A DNA stretch of 64,000 bases from Xanthobacter aminoxidans (lineage in GTDB: Bacteria; Pseudomonadota; Alphaproteobacteria; Rhizobiales; Xanthobacteraceae), in the NCBI RefSeq assembly GCF_023571765.1, contig NZ_JAMJXC010000004.1, forward strand, positions 1 through 64,000. Reading direction: 5' to 3'. Within the stretch, counting starts at the first letter, position 1; every line of letters begins with the position of its first letter. The position numbers were made by a program, and so were the translations under genes. Below the pieces are notes generated by a model, which was not told where the DNA came from, searched no databases, and saw only the letters and a list, made by a program, of their open reading frames with translations. Of this stretch, positions 32,539 to 39,980 are shown piece after piece.

Positions 32539-33884
32539 GCGTCACCCCTGCTCATCGTCAACACCGTCGTGTTGATGTTCGTCCCGCTCTCGCTGAAGGA
32601 GCCGACGGGAAGGTCATCCCAGCTGCCGGTCAGCAGCCCGTGGTCATAACGAGCGGTCACCGGAAGAATGGCCGTGAGCCGCCCGCCGGGCTTGAGGAAG
32701 CGCATGGCGTGCTCGACGTGCCTCGCATAGTGGCGCCCGTAGAAGGGCGGGTTCATCACCACCTGATCGAAGTCGCCGGTCGGCTCGGTCTCCAGGAAAT
32801 TCGCCGTGAGCACGCTGTGGCCCTTGGCACGGCTCTGCGCCGCCCGGGCCGCATCGACCTCGATGCCGAACACGCGCGCGCCGCGGGCGCGCAGCGCGTC
32901 CATGAACCGGCCGCAGCCGCAAGACGGCTCCAGCACGCGCTCGCCCGGCTTGAAGCGTAGATCGCCCAGCACGCGCTCCACCACGCGCGCCGGCGTCGGG
33001 TAATACTGCAGGTCTTTCGCCACCGCGGTGCCAGCGCGCGGGGCAGCGGGACGCTCTTCCGCCGCATCCGGCAGCACGTCGCCGTAGAACTCCGCCAGCG
33101 CGCGGTTCACGTCGCGCAGGGCCTCGGGACCGAAGAACAGGTGGCCGCGGCCGTTCTGGAAGCGCTTCAACCACACGCCGCGGCCGATCACGTCGATGGT
33201 CTTGTCGTCGTACCGGCCGTTGAAGGGGCTGGGGAAGGTCCCCCCGGCGTTCAACGCTTCGCCGTTCTTCTCCAGCAACGCCAGTTCCGGCCAGGTGAGG
33301 AGCGGCTTGCCCTGATAGGCCGCCAGCGCGTTGATGATGTCCCGCACCCGCTCCATGCCGTAGCAGGACGAATAGCTGTTGAAGCCGGCCAAGATTACCC
33401 GCTTGGGCAGGCCCTTGACGCCGATCTTCACCTTCTCGTGGCTCTTGAACGCTGGGTCCAGGCCCTCGAACTGCTCGGCGAGTCCGCGCAGGATCGAGCC
33501 CCACGGGTCCGCGATGTAGGCGCCGAAACGCTCGCGGATGTTTTCCACCGTGAAGGGCGGCGGGTCCGCGAACATCTGCTCGATGCGCTTCTTGTCGGCG
33601 GCGGAGGCGAAGTTCTCCAGCGCGTAGAGCTGATAGGTGTGCCGCCATGCCGAGCTGAGCAGAGCCTCCAGCATGTCGCGCTCGCCCAGCCGGCCGGTAT
33701 CCAGCGTGCGATTGCCCCATGTCCCGCCGATGGACGCCGCCATCTTCACGGCGTTCTGCGCAGCCTCGAATTCGGCCAGGGCGGCGGGGACCGCGGCTAC
33801 CTTCATCTCGTATTCGGCCACGAGTTCGGAGGGCTTACGTCGCCCGGTCGTGACCTCGCCGCCGGTGAGGATATGTGCGGTCAT
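32535..33884 (-). CDS. DUF4942 N6-adenine DNA methyltransferase
   Basis: A 449-residue protein. Residues about 20-290 resemble DUF4942 (ELVAEYEMKVAAVPAALAEFEAAQNAV ... VKGLPKRVILAGFNSYSSCYGMERVRDIINALAAY). The C-terminal domain is a class I methyltransferase: VLEPSCGCGRFMDALRARGARVFGIEVD binds SAM and VVMNPPFYGR (about residue 377) is the NPPF catalytic motif for exocyclic amino groups. It would methylate adenine in phage DNA, probably against host restriction. The upstream open frame is rejected for Arg-rich composition. Confidence 0.85.
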   Translation of the reverse strand: MTAHILTGGEVTTGRRKPSELVAEYEMKVAAVPAALAEFEAAQNAVKMAASIGGTWGNRTLDTGRLGERDMLEALLSSAWRHTYQLYALENFASAADKKRIEQMFADPPPFTVENIRERFGAYIADPWGSILRGLAEQFEGLDPAFKSHEKVKIGVKGLPKRVILAGFNSYSSCYGMERVRDIINALAAYQGKPLLTWPELALLEKNGEALNAGGTFPSPFNGRYDDKTIDVIGRGVWLKRFQNGRGHLFFGPEALRDVNRALAEFYGDVLPDAAEERPAAPRAGTAVAKDLQYYPTPARVVERVLGDLRFKPGERVLEPSCGCGRFMDALRARGARVFGIEVDAARAAQSRAKGHSVLTANFLETEPTGDFDQVVMNPPFYGRHYARHVEHAMRFLKPGGRLTAILPVTARYDHGLLTGSWDDLPVGSFSESGTNINTTVLTMSRGDA

Positions 33885-35863
33885 TCGCGCACCTCGGGCG
33901 TGTCGACCGACAACGCCACCGTCAGCGGCTGCACCCATATCGGGTCGCTCGACAGCATGAATGTCTCGCCGGTCCAGGCGAGCAGCAACGTGCGTCCCAT
34001 AACGCCGGCGACGGCCGCCGCTGCATCGGGCGGCACTGCGTTGCCGATTCGCTCCCGGTGGGCGCTGTCCGAATTGCCGTCCATCTCGAATCCGAACCAT
34101 TCGTCCGGGTCGAACAGCGACTGCAGAGCGGCGAGCTCGAGCGTGGTGAAGGGGCGGTGCCAGGTCCCGTCCTGGGCATGGATGACGGCCACCAACTTTT
34201 CATCGGCACCGGGAAGGTCGAACCTGGGCTCGTCATCCTCGACGACGGCCGGCCGAGGGTCCGCGACGCTCCATGGCCCGTTGTTATTCTTCGCGAATGC
34301 TGGCACTGCGCCACTCGGGCGCTCCCAAGGCACCACGCCATAGTGACCCTGCGTCGAGTAGCCGTCCCGGTGCTCGCCGTTCAGCGCGCGCGGTCGAGGA
34401 TCAGCGACGGCAAAAGCCCCCTGCCCCGTCGTGCTGGCGCCGATGACGCTGCCCGCAGGTTCCTCGAAATGGGTGACGCGATACTTGCCGCCACCGCCGA
34501 AGCCGGCGGCGGCGCGCGGATCGGCGACACACCCCGCTCCACCAGCAGGATGAGTGCCGCCTGTCACCGTCTTGGCGGTGGCGTCCCAAGAGCGCACGCT
34601 CATGACGTTATGGTGGGTCGAAGCCCCGAACCCAGTTCTCGGGTCGGCTACCGCCAGTCCTCCGGCAGGACCGCCCGGGCCGGCGACGGCCGGAGAGATC
34701 CCCGCCCACGGCACGATGCGGAACACGTTGTTGAAGCGCGGCGGGCCGGGGATGCGCGGGTCCGACACCGCAAAGCCCCCCTGCCCGGGGGACTTCACGT
34801 TGATCACCGCACCCATAGGGTCTTCCATGCGCTGCACGCCATACTGGCCGTACTGGCCGGCCCCTTCCCGAGCGCGAGGGTCGGCCACGTTGAATGCGCC
34901 GTTGGTCGCGCCGTTATGCCCGGTGATCGTGCCGCTCGTGTCCTCCCACCGGTGGACGCCCAGCACACCGCCGTGCCAGCGCTCCGCAGGGACGATCGAG
35001 AAATCAGCAAGGTGGCCGTCCTCCACCTTGAGGCGGTTCAGCGACCGCCAGTCCGATCCGGCCTCAACGAAGGCCAGCCGCACCCAAGTCTTCCATTGGA
35101 GCGAAGGCATGCGATGCATCGGCCCCGCCCGCTCATGGCCAGGCATCGGCAGCCGCTCCAGCACCTCGCCGACGCCGCGCAAGCGCTTCTTCGGCGGCTC
35201 ATAGAGGAAGGGCGGGACCTTCTCGCGATGCCGCGCCACCATCAGGAAGCGCTTGCGGCTCTGCGCCAGGCCGCCGAGCTCGCCGCAATCGTGCGTCGTC
35301 TCCGCGTAGGCGTATCGGTAGGCATCGTAGAGAGCCTGGATCTGGTCGAGCAGGGACCGCCCGCGGTTTGCAATGCGCGGCACGTTCTCGAACAGGAAGA
35401 ATTCAGCCGGGTCGTCCTTGAACGCCTCCAAGGCCAGCCACACGGCGCGCAGCGTGAGCCCATTGAGGGCCTGGTATTTGGGGGAGAGCGATGTCTTTTC
35501 AGAGAGCAGCCCGGAGAAGCCCTTGCACGGCGCCGACACGAACCAGATGTGCGGCCGCTCGAACCCCATGGCCCGCTGCACATCGGCCGGCGTCGCCTCG
35601 CGCCAGCCCGCAGGTGGTTCCTTCCCGTGGAAGGCGCGGTACTGCTCCAACGACATGAGATCCAGCAGCGTGCCCTTCACGCCGGCGAAGCGCTCGAAAT
35701 CACGGATACCGGCCGGGTCAACATCGATACCGCCGATGTTCCGGAACTTCGCCACGAGGTTGCCGACCCGGGCGTTCCCCTTGCGAAAGCCCTTACCGCC
35801 GAAACCCGAGCCGCAGCACAGGTGACCGACACGGATTTCTTTCTCCACGACGAGCGCGTTCAT
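33881..35863 (-). CDS. C5-cytosine DNA methyltransferase with six-unit internal repeat
   Basis: A 660-residue protein. Motif I-like start RVGHLCCGSGFGGKGF; motif IV VSAPCKGFSG with nucleophile Cys113; motif VI FENVPRI (159-163); motif VIII AQSRKRFLMVA (200-210). The C-terminal motif IX/X is RERIGNAVPPDAAAAVAGVMGR. Between VIII and IX, where the target-recognition region belongs, are six units of about 40 residues each ending V-[AS]-D-P-R (residues 298-537). C5 enzymes of usual type have no such repeat. It overlaps the DUF4942 gene by four bases and belongs to the same early operon. Confidence 0.88.
   Translation of the reverse strand: MNALVVEKEIRVGHLCCGSGFGGKGFRKGNARVGNLVAKFRNIGGIDVDPAGIRDFERFAGVKGTLLDLMSLEQYRAFHGKEPPAGWREATPADVQRAMGFERPHIWFVSAPCKGFSGLLSEKTSLSPKYQALNGLTLRAVWLALEAFKDDPAEFFLFENVPRIANRGRSLLDQIQALYDAYRYAYAETTHDCGELGGLAQSRKRFLMVARHREKVPPFLYEPPKKRLRGVGEVLERLPMPGHERAGPMHRMPSLQWKTWVRLAFVEAGSDWRSLNRLKVEDGHLADFSIVPAERWHGGVLGVHRWEDTSGTITGHNGATNGAFNVADPRAREGAGQYGQYGVQRMEDPMGAVINVKSPGQGGFAVSDPRIPGPPRFNNVFRIVPWAGISPAVAGPGGPAGGLAVADPRTGFGASTHHNVMSVRSWDATAKTVTGGTHPAGGAGCVADPRAAAGFGGGGKYRVTHFEEPAGSVIGASTTGQGAFAVADPRPRALNGEHRDGYSTQGHYGVVPWERPSGAVPAFAKNNNGPWSVADPRPAVVEDDEPRFDLPGADEKLVAVIHAQDGTWHRPFTTLELAALQSLFDPDEWFGFEMDGNSDSAHRERIGNAVPPDAAAAVAGVMGRTLLLAWTGETFMLSSDPIWVQPLTVALSVDTPEVRE
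34253..34972 (-). repeat. Six tandem protein repeats in the C5 methyltransferase
   Basis: Units end with D-P-R at residues 328-330, 368-370, 407-409, 448-450, 488-490 and 535-537, so the period is 40, 39, 41, 40 and 47. Approximate unit: Y-[GR]-V-x-x-[WF]-E-x-P-x-G-x-V-x-G-x(4)-G-x-G-x-F-x-V-[AS]-D-P-R. The copies differ enough that the array is old, not a recent slippage product. Confidence 0.8.
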
Positions 35864-36138
35864 TCCTGGTCCTCTCGGAAATCTCGGGGGGAGCGACGCG
35901 GGCGCCACCGCTCGTCGCGCATCTCCTTCACGGTGAAGCAGTTGACGACGCGCCGTCCGACGGGATCGAGCGCGTAGACCATGCCGCCTTGGACGATGCG
36001 ACGGGCGCCCAGGTCGATACCGGAGCGCGCTTCGTTCGCGATCTGCTGGCGCAGGGCATCAATGTCGACGCCGGCGACGCGCTCGATCCAGCGCAGGACG
36101 GCGTGGTCAGCGACCACGATGCGGTCACGGCTGCTCAT
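35860..36138 (-). CDS. Early protein, unknown
   Basis: A 92-residue protein (MSSRDRIVVADHAVLRWIERVAGVDIDALRQQI). HAVLRWIERVAGVD is a frequent pattern in short phage and plasmid proteins of unknown role; the second half forms strands (GARRIVQGGMVYALDPVGRRVVNCFTV). ATGA coupling to the C5 methyltransferase, overlap of 14 bases with the gene before. Confidence 0.6.
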   Translation of the reverse strand: MSSRDRIVVADHAVLRWIERVAGVDIDALRQQIANEARSGIDLGARRIVQGGMVYALDPVGRRVVNCFTVKEMRDERWRPRRSPRDFREDQE

Positions 36139-36538
36139 GGGCGCCCGCGTCCTCAATGAGGTTCCGGAGAACGGTCGCTTCCTCCACCACCATCATGGTG
36201 ATGACCCTCTCGGCGAAGGTTCGCGGGTCGACGCCGGCGCGGTCGGCCATCTCGCCAACGGCGTGCAGGGTCTCCCGGGGGAGCGAGAGCACCAGCAGCT
36301 CGCTCGACTTCGATTCCGGGAGCAGGTTGATGCCGAGCGACCGGAGAAGGCTCCGAACCTTGTGCCCCTGATCGATGCCGACGGCCTCGGCGATCCGGCC
36401 GGCCGTCATTCCCTGCCCCGCGAAGAACGCGCAGCGCACCTTGGTCGCGGTCGTGTACCGGCCGACCTTCTTGCGGGTCTCGCGGCGGTTGTTCGGGCCC
36501 AGGCGCTTGGCCGTTGTCGATGCCTTGACGTCGCTCAT
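36125..36538 (-). CDS. Putative DNA-binding regulator of the early leftward operon
   Basis: A 137-residue protein. KVRCAFFAGQGMTAGRIAEAVGIDQGHKVRSLLRSLGINLLPE (about residues 35-77) is GcrA-like in its helix-turn-helix, and the C-terminal half (RETLHAVGEMADRAGVDPRTFAERVITMMV) is a ribbon-helix-helix-like helix pair. Basic start. The role is inferred from the fold pattern only. Confidence 0.55.
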   Translation of the reverse strand: MSDVKASTTAKRLGPNNRRETRKKVGRYTTATKVRCAFFAGQGMTAGRIAEAVGIDQGHKVRSLLRSLGINLLPESKSSELLVLSLPRETLHAVGEMADRAGVDPRTFAERVITMMVVEEATVLRNLIEDAGAHEQP

Positions 36539-36813
36539 CGGCGCGGCCCCCTGAATTGAAGGCGTTCGATCAGGCTGTTCACCTGTTCGAGGTAGGGCCG
36601 GCACTTCACGAGGAAGGTCTCGGCGCGGTACATGGCGATGGCGCGCTTCAGCTGGCGCTCGTCCGGGCGCTTGCGCTTGCCGGTGGCGATCAGATCCTTC
36701 TGGATGACGATGATCCGGCTCGCCTCCTCGCGGAGCGCGCGCAGGGCGTCGCCCAGGCTGAGGGGTGGCGGCGCCCATTCGTCGGGCCAGTCGGGCGGGA
36801 GGTCGTCTCTCAT
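36535..36813 (-). CDS. Early protein, unknown
   Basis: A 92-residue protein (MRDDLPPDWPDEWAPPPLSLGDALRALREEASRIIVIQ). Helical middle with KDLIATGKRKRPDERQLKRAIAMYRAETFLVKCR, basic and amphipathic. Overlaps both neighbours by four bases. No family recognised. Confidence 0.55.
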   Translation of the reverse strand: MRDDLPPDWPDEWAPPPLSLGDALRALREEASRIIVIQKDLIATGKRKRPDERQLKRAIAMYRAETFLVKCRPYLEQVNSLIERLQFRGPRR

Positions 36814-37523
36814 GACGACCGCCTCCGAAGCCAATCCAGCTGGGGGCGCGGCACCGGGGGCGCTGTCATGTCCCAGACCATCCAGCACCAATCGGAGGAG
36901 CCGTTGCCTGCCTTCCCGCCACCAGCCAGGTAAACGCCAGGCGGACACGACACGCGCGGCGTGACGATCCAGATGCGGTGCGGCGGGTGCTCAGCGAACA
37001 GCCCATTGGCGCGCTCACCGCCTGCAATGAAGCGGATATCCACGAAAGCTGCGACCTTGCCGCGCGCGACCGCAATCGCCCTGCGGATAAAGTCCTCCGC
37101 GCCCTTCGCGCGGAAGAACGGCGGGTTCATCACGATGTTGGTCGAGTGCCACTCCGGGAAGGGAAGCCGGGGCGAATGCCCATCGCCAGAAGCCCGGGCC
37201 TCTCTGAAGTCGAACGTCCCGCCCCACCAATGTGGACTATCGTCTCCCGGCACTCGGCGAACGATGTCGGTCCCGACGACCTGACACCCTGCGGCATCCA
37301 ACGCCGTCGGGATGTTCCCACCACCGCAGCAGGGATCCCACACCGGCCCCACGAACCGCTCGACGCGCAGCAGCGCCTCAGTGGCGGCCATCGGCTCGAC
37401 ATACCAGTCAAGCTCATCACGTTCCCATACGTGGGCGGACTTCGCCTTTGCGCCGGGCGCAGGCGGCGCGGGCACATTGTCAAGGAAATCAGCGTCGAAC
37501 AGGGGGTCTTGGTCGTCGCTCAC
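36810..37523 (-). CDS. N6-adenine DNA methyltransferase (second)
   Basis: A 237-residue methyltransferase. VWDPCCGGGNIPTALDAAGCQVVGTDIVRR is the SAM site and NIVMNPPFFRAKGAEDFIRRAI the NPPF motif. It is a compact enzyme without an added recognition domain, so specificity may be broad. With the DUF4942 and C5 enzymes it gives the phage three base methyltransferases in one operon. GTG start overlapping the previous stop (GTGA). Confidence 0.85.
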   Translation of the reverse strand: MSDDQDPLFDADFLDNVPAPPAPGAKAKSAHVWERDELDWYVEPMAATEALLRVERFVGPVWDPCCGGGNIPTALDAAGCQVVGTDIVRRVPGDDSPHWWGGTFDFREARASGDGHSPRLPFPEWHSTNIVMNPPFFRAKGAEDFIRRAIAVARGKVAAFVDIRFIAGGERANGLFAEHPPHRIWIVTPRVSCPPGVYLAGGGKAGNGSSDWCWMVWDMTAPPVPRPQLDWLRRRSS

Positions 37524-38149
37524 CACGGGATTTCCTCGATGTCGTCGTGAAGGACGCGGGACGGGTTGGTGCCGGTGATGCCCGGCCCCGAAGGCCGTTC
37601 GGTCGAGATCGGGGCGCCGGTGGTGCCCGTCCGGAAAAGCGGGGTCGTCGCGATGGCCGCCTTCGGGTTCTCGATCCCGCAGGCGTAGGCCCAGACGGCG
37701 CAAGCGTCGGCCGCGTCCGGGCTATCGAAGCGCCAGCCCAGCTGGCGACAGCGGGACTGCACCTGCTTCTTGCCCTCATCACCGCGGACGCCGCGGCCGA
37801 GGAAGTGCTTGCGGGCGTCGGCCACCAAGACCTCGCGGACCTTGATGGATTTGGCCGCCAGCAGCGTGTCGAAGAGAAAGGGCAGGCCCACCAGAACGCG
37901 GGTGGTGCTGAAGTTGGTATTCTTCCCCATGTGCCGGGGGTCGAATGGCGCCTCGTAATAGACGGCATCCACCTGGTTCATCTTCAGGAAGTCCGCCAGC
38001 CACCGCATGGCCCCGCACCCGACCGCGCCGTTGTCCGCACCCTCAGGCGCGAACTGCTTGGTGCTCGCCCGAGGCACGCCACCTGGTTGGCCGTAGGCCC
38101 AGCCCGTGGCGGTCGCCACGTCGAGCGCGAGGATCCACTCGGCGCCCAT
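37520..38149 (-). CDS. RuvC-like Holliday junction resolvase
   Basis: A 209-residue RNase H-fold protein. Acidic residues fit RuvC: Asp10 in WILALDVATATGWA, Glu66 in VYYEAPFD, and Asp142/145/148 in FDSPDAADACAVWAYA. It should cut branched phage DNA from replication and RecT-type annealing before packaging. The last 45 residues are Pro/Gly/Thr-rich and probably flexible. TGATG overlap at the start; a GTG at 38152 is an alternative. Confidence 0.8.
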   Translation of the reverse strand: MGAEWILALDVATATGWAYGQPGGVPRASTKQFAPEGADNGAVGCGAMRWLADFLKMNQVDAVYYEAPFDPRHMGKNTNFSTTRVLVGLPFLFDTLLAAKSIKVREVLVADARKHFLGRGVRGDEGKKQVQSRCRQLGWRFDSPDAADACAVWAYACGIENPKAAIATTPLFRTGTTGAPISTERPSGPGITGTNPSRVLHDDIEEIPW

Positions 38150-38562
38150 CACGCAGGGTCGGTGAAGTCGTCAAAGGCGTCGGCATTGGCCTTGGTGTCG
38201 GCGGCCTTCTGCTGCGCCCCCGGGCTCGGCTTCTTGGCGTCACGTGCGGCCGCCGCCTCCCACATGGCTTCCCAATCGGCGATCTCGTCGTCACCGATGC
38301 TATGGTTCAGGGCGTCGATCTTGCGGCTCAGGTCGCGCCGCTTGATCGTCTTCTTGAACAGTTTCGGGTCGATGCCACGCGCCTTCGCCTCCTCAAGGAT
38401 CCGCTCCTCGGACTCCTTGTGGTCCTTGCACTGGGCGCGGAAGGCGCCGCGGTCGCTCTCGCGGTCCTGCTGCACCTCGTCCCAGCGGTCGAGCAGCGCG
38501 TTCATGACCTTCGGATCGGGGGTGTTCGGCTGGGCGCTGGCAGCGCGTGCTCGCTTGGCCAT
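38149..38562 (-). CDS. Coiled-coil protein, unknown
   Basis: A 137-residue charged protein. VMNALLDRWDEVQQDRESDRGAFRAQCKDHKESEERILEEAKARGIDPKLFKKTIKRRDL is a long helix with a turn, with a slight likeness to DUF2312/GapR proteins at I-L-E-E-A-K-A-R-G-x-D-x-K. Acidic C-terminus. Might be a DNA-binding structural factor, but the likeness is too weak to name it. Confidence 0.5.
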   Translation of the reverse strand: MAKRARAASAQPNTPDPKVMNALLDRWDEVQQDRESDRGAFRAQCKDHKESEERILEEAKARGIDPKLFKKTIKRRDLSRKIDALNHSIGDDEIADWEAMWEAAAARDAKKPSPGAQQKAADTKANADAFDDFTDPA

Positions 38563-38613
38563 CTCAATGTCCTGACGTGGGAAAGCCCGCGGGCGGCGCG
38601 GGCGGCCGGGGGG

Positions 38614-38898
38614 CTACTCCGCCGCGGTCGTGCGCTCGACGCCGATCGAGACGGGCTGAGGCTCAGGGCGCTCGATGTCATCGGGCCAGGCCAGTCCGGC
38701 AGGCCAGAAGTTGCTGTAGGCCTGAACCACCTCGTCGTAGGTCGACACGAGGAAGCTCCGCCCGGCGCGGATGGTCTGCACGAGGTTGTGCTTCCCCGTG
38801 AGCGAACCAATCGTCGACCACTCAGAGCGATTGGTCGCCTGGGAGAGGGTCTTGGTCAGCCGAAGGATGTTGGACGAGAGGCGCGACTGCATGGTCAT
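38614..38898 (-). CDS. First gene of the repressed leftward early operon, unknown
   Basis: A 94-residue protein (MTMQSRLSSNILRLTKTLSQATNRSEWSTIGSLTGKHNLVQTIRAGRSF). The helices around LSQATNRSEWSTIGSLTGKHNLVQTIRAG could form a small DNA-binding fold. Its ATG begins 11 bases from the operator palindrome at 38909-38927. By place it may be Cro-like, but no clear helix-turn-helix match is seen. Confidence 0.55.
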   Translation of the reverse strand: MTMQSRLSSNILRLTKTLSQATNRSEWSTIGSLTGKHNLVQTIRAGRSFLVSTYDEVVQAYSNFWPAGLAWPDDIERPEPQPVSIGVERTTAAE

Positions 38899-38905
38899 GC
38901 ACACA

Positions 38906-38934
38906 ATGAAAGTTGGATTCCAACTTTTCGTCAA
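38906..38934 (-). promoter_or_regulatory. Leftward early promoter
   Basis: On the minus strand, TTGACG (38934-38929), a 17-base spacer and TTTCAT (38911-38906). The spacer is filled by the palindromic operator, so a bound repressor would block polymerase directly. The -10 is weak, and the start codon follows within 10 bases, so the leader must be very short. Confidence 0.55.
38909..38927. promoter_or_regulatory. CI-type operator palindrome
   Basis: AAAGTTGGATTCCAACTTT: perfect 9-base arms around a single central T. It is the cleanest copy of the motif shared with 23286-23328 and 39883-39915 and lies between the leftward operon and the repressor gene. Confidence 0.75.
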
Positions 38935-39022
38935 GTCGTTTCGCTTGAAAATTTTACCGCCATACGCCATCAAGAAATAGCGGTAACCAACTCCGAAAGG
39001 GGTAGATCAGAGAAAGGAACGC

Positions 39023-39685
39023 ATGCTCAAAGAACGGATCGAAGCGCGCCTTGATGCGCTAGGCCTCAACCAGTTCCAAGCCGTTGAGGGCACACAGCTC
39101 GCACGGCATTTCATCTACGACATCCTCGCCGGGCGGAAGCAGAACGTCAGAGCGAAGAACCTTCAGGAACTTGCCAGAGCACTTCGCTGCTCGGTCTCGT
39201 ACTTGGAGGGAAAGTCGGACGACATAGGTTTGCCGCCGAAACAACCAACTTCTTCTATTGCGGCAAAGCCGTTGACGACTGCGGGAATAATTGACGCGCA
39301 GTCTTGGCGCCGCGAAGGTGCCGACTCCACCGACGTAATCGAGGCCCCTCCGCTGCCCCAATACGCTGCCAGCCGGCAGATGATTTTCGTCTATCGCGGC
39401 GAGCCTTTCCAGCAGATCAGAGACGGTATGTTCGTCGTCGCGATAGACGCTCAGGATTACATTCGGAATCATGGGATCATTGGTCCCGGGTCCAACGTGA
39501 TCGTGCAACGCAAGCGCCGCATGGACGACGAGGATTTCACCCAGACGACGATCCGAAAGCTGACGACCTCGGCGGCCGACCGCGCCCTGGCCAAGCGGAT
39601 CGAGGCGGCAACCGACACGAAGTCAGGGAATGACGACGGGCGGGTAATTGCAGTGCCCGTGCTGGCGATGCAGCCGATTGTGTGA
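39023..39685 (+). CDS. CI-like phage repressor with degenerate S24-like C-terminus
   Basis: A 220-residue protein. Residues 1-65 (MLKERIEARLDALGLNQFQAVEGTQLARHFIYDILAGRKQNVRAKNLQELARALRCSVSYLEG) form an XRE helix-turn-helix. Residues about 105-220 have the strand pattern of LexA/CI oligomerisation domains (SRQMIFVYRGEPFQQIRDGMFVVAID ... GSNVIVQRKR). The usual G-D-S-M nucleophile is replaced by R-G-E-P-F, so RecA-stimulated self-cleavage should be lost. AGAAAGGA site before the ATG. Upstream an inverted pair TTACCGC/GCGGTAA (38954-38986) may be an autoregulatory site. Confidence 0.82.
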   Translation: MLKERIEARLDALGLNQFQAVEGTQLARHFIYDILAGRKQNVRAKNLQELARALRCSVSYLEGKSDDIGLPPKQPTSSIAAKPLTTAGIIDAQSWRREGADSTDVIEAPPLPQYAASRQMIFVYRGEPFQQIRDGMFVVAIDAQDYIRNHGIIGPGSNVIVQRKRRMDDEDFTQTTIRKLTTSAADRALAKRIEAATDTKSGNDDGRVIAVPVLAMQPIV

Positions 39686-39710
39686 ACCTTTCACGCGCAC
39701 GCTCGCGTGA

Positions 39711-39733
39711 ATATAATAACCCTAGATATTATA
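39711..39733. promoter_or_regulatory. Inverted TATAATA/TATTATA pair, possible two-way -10 elements
   Basis: TATAATA (39711-39717) and TATTATA (39727-39733) are exact inverses 9 bases apart, each giving a consensus TATAAT on one strand. Preceded by a hairpin TTCACGCG/CGCGTGAA (39689-39710). No good -35 partner was found on either side. Confidence 0.35.
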
Positions 39734-39749
39734 CTTACGGCTGGAATAA

Positions 39750-39775
39750 GGGGCGCCTCGGGCGCCCCCTTTCAT
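39750..39775 (+). terminator. Intrinsic terminator after the repressor gene
   Basis: GGGGCGCC-TCG-GGCGCCCC stem (39750-39768) followed by CTTTCATTT on the plus strand. It isolates repressor transcription from the recombination operon, which then starts from its own operator-controlled promoter. Confidence 0.7.
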
Positions 39776-39882
39776 TTCATACACCAGCTTCTCCGAGTAG
39801 CTCTGGTCGGGTATAGTTCAATCCGCGCGTAGCAACAGATATGCCATTTTCTCGGTTGGAGTGACGAAATTTTTTTCGGCAA

Positions 39883-39915
39883 AATCCAACTTAAGAGGGT
39901 TGTAATCCAACTTTT
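39883..39915. promoter_or_regulatory. CI-type operators ahead of the recombination operon
   Basis: AATCCAACTT at 39883-39892 is one half-site; GGTTGTAATCCAACTTTT at 39898-39915 is a near-palindromic full site (GTTG/CAAC arms). They lie 66-98 bases upstream of the YqaJ gene, in an AT-rich stretch suited to a promoter. Confidence 0.6.
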
Positions 39916-39980
39916 TCCGGGCAAGTGTAGTCCTGCGTCGCTCGCGGAATGGCTGCGTCGTCGCGACAAATGGACAGCAC

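Noticed and set aside
33875-35977. 700-residue plus-strand open frame
   Set aside because: Antisense to the C5 methyltransferase, whose catalytic motifs are intact.
38149-38562. GapR/DUF2312 DNA-binding protein
   Set aside because: Only a short helical segment is alike; length and the remaining sequence differ.
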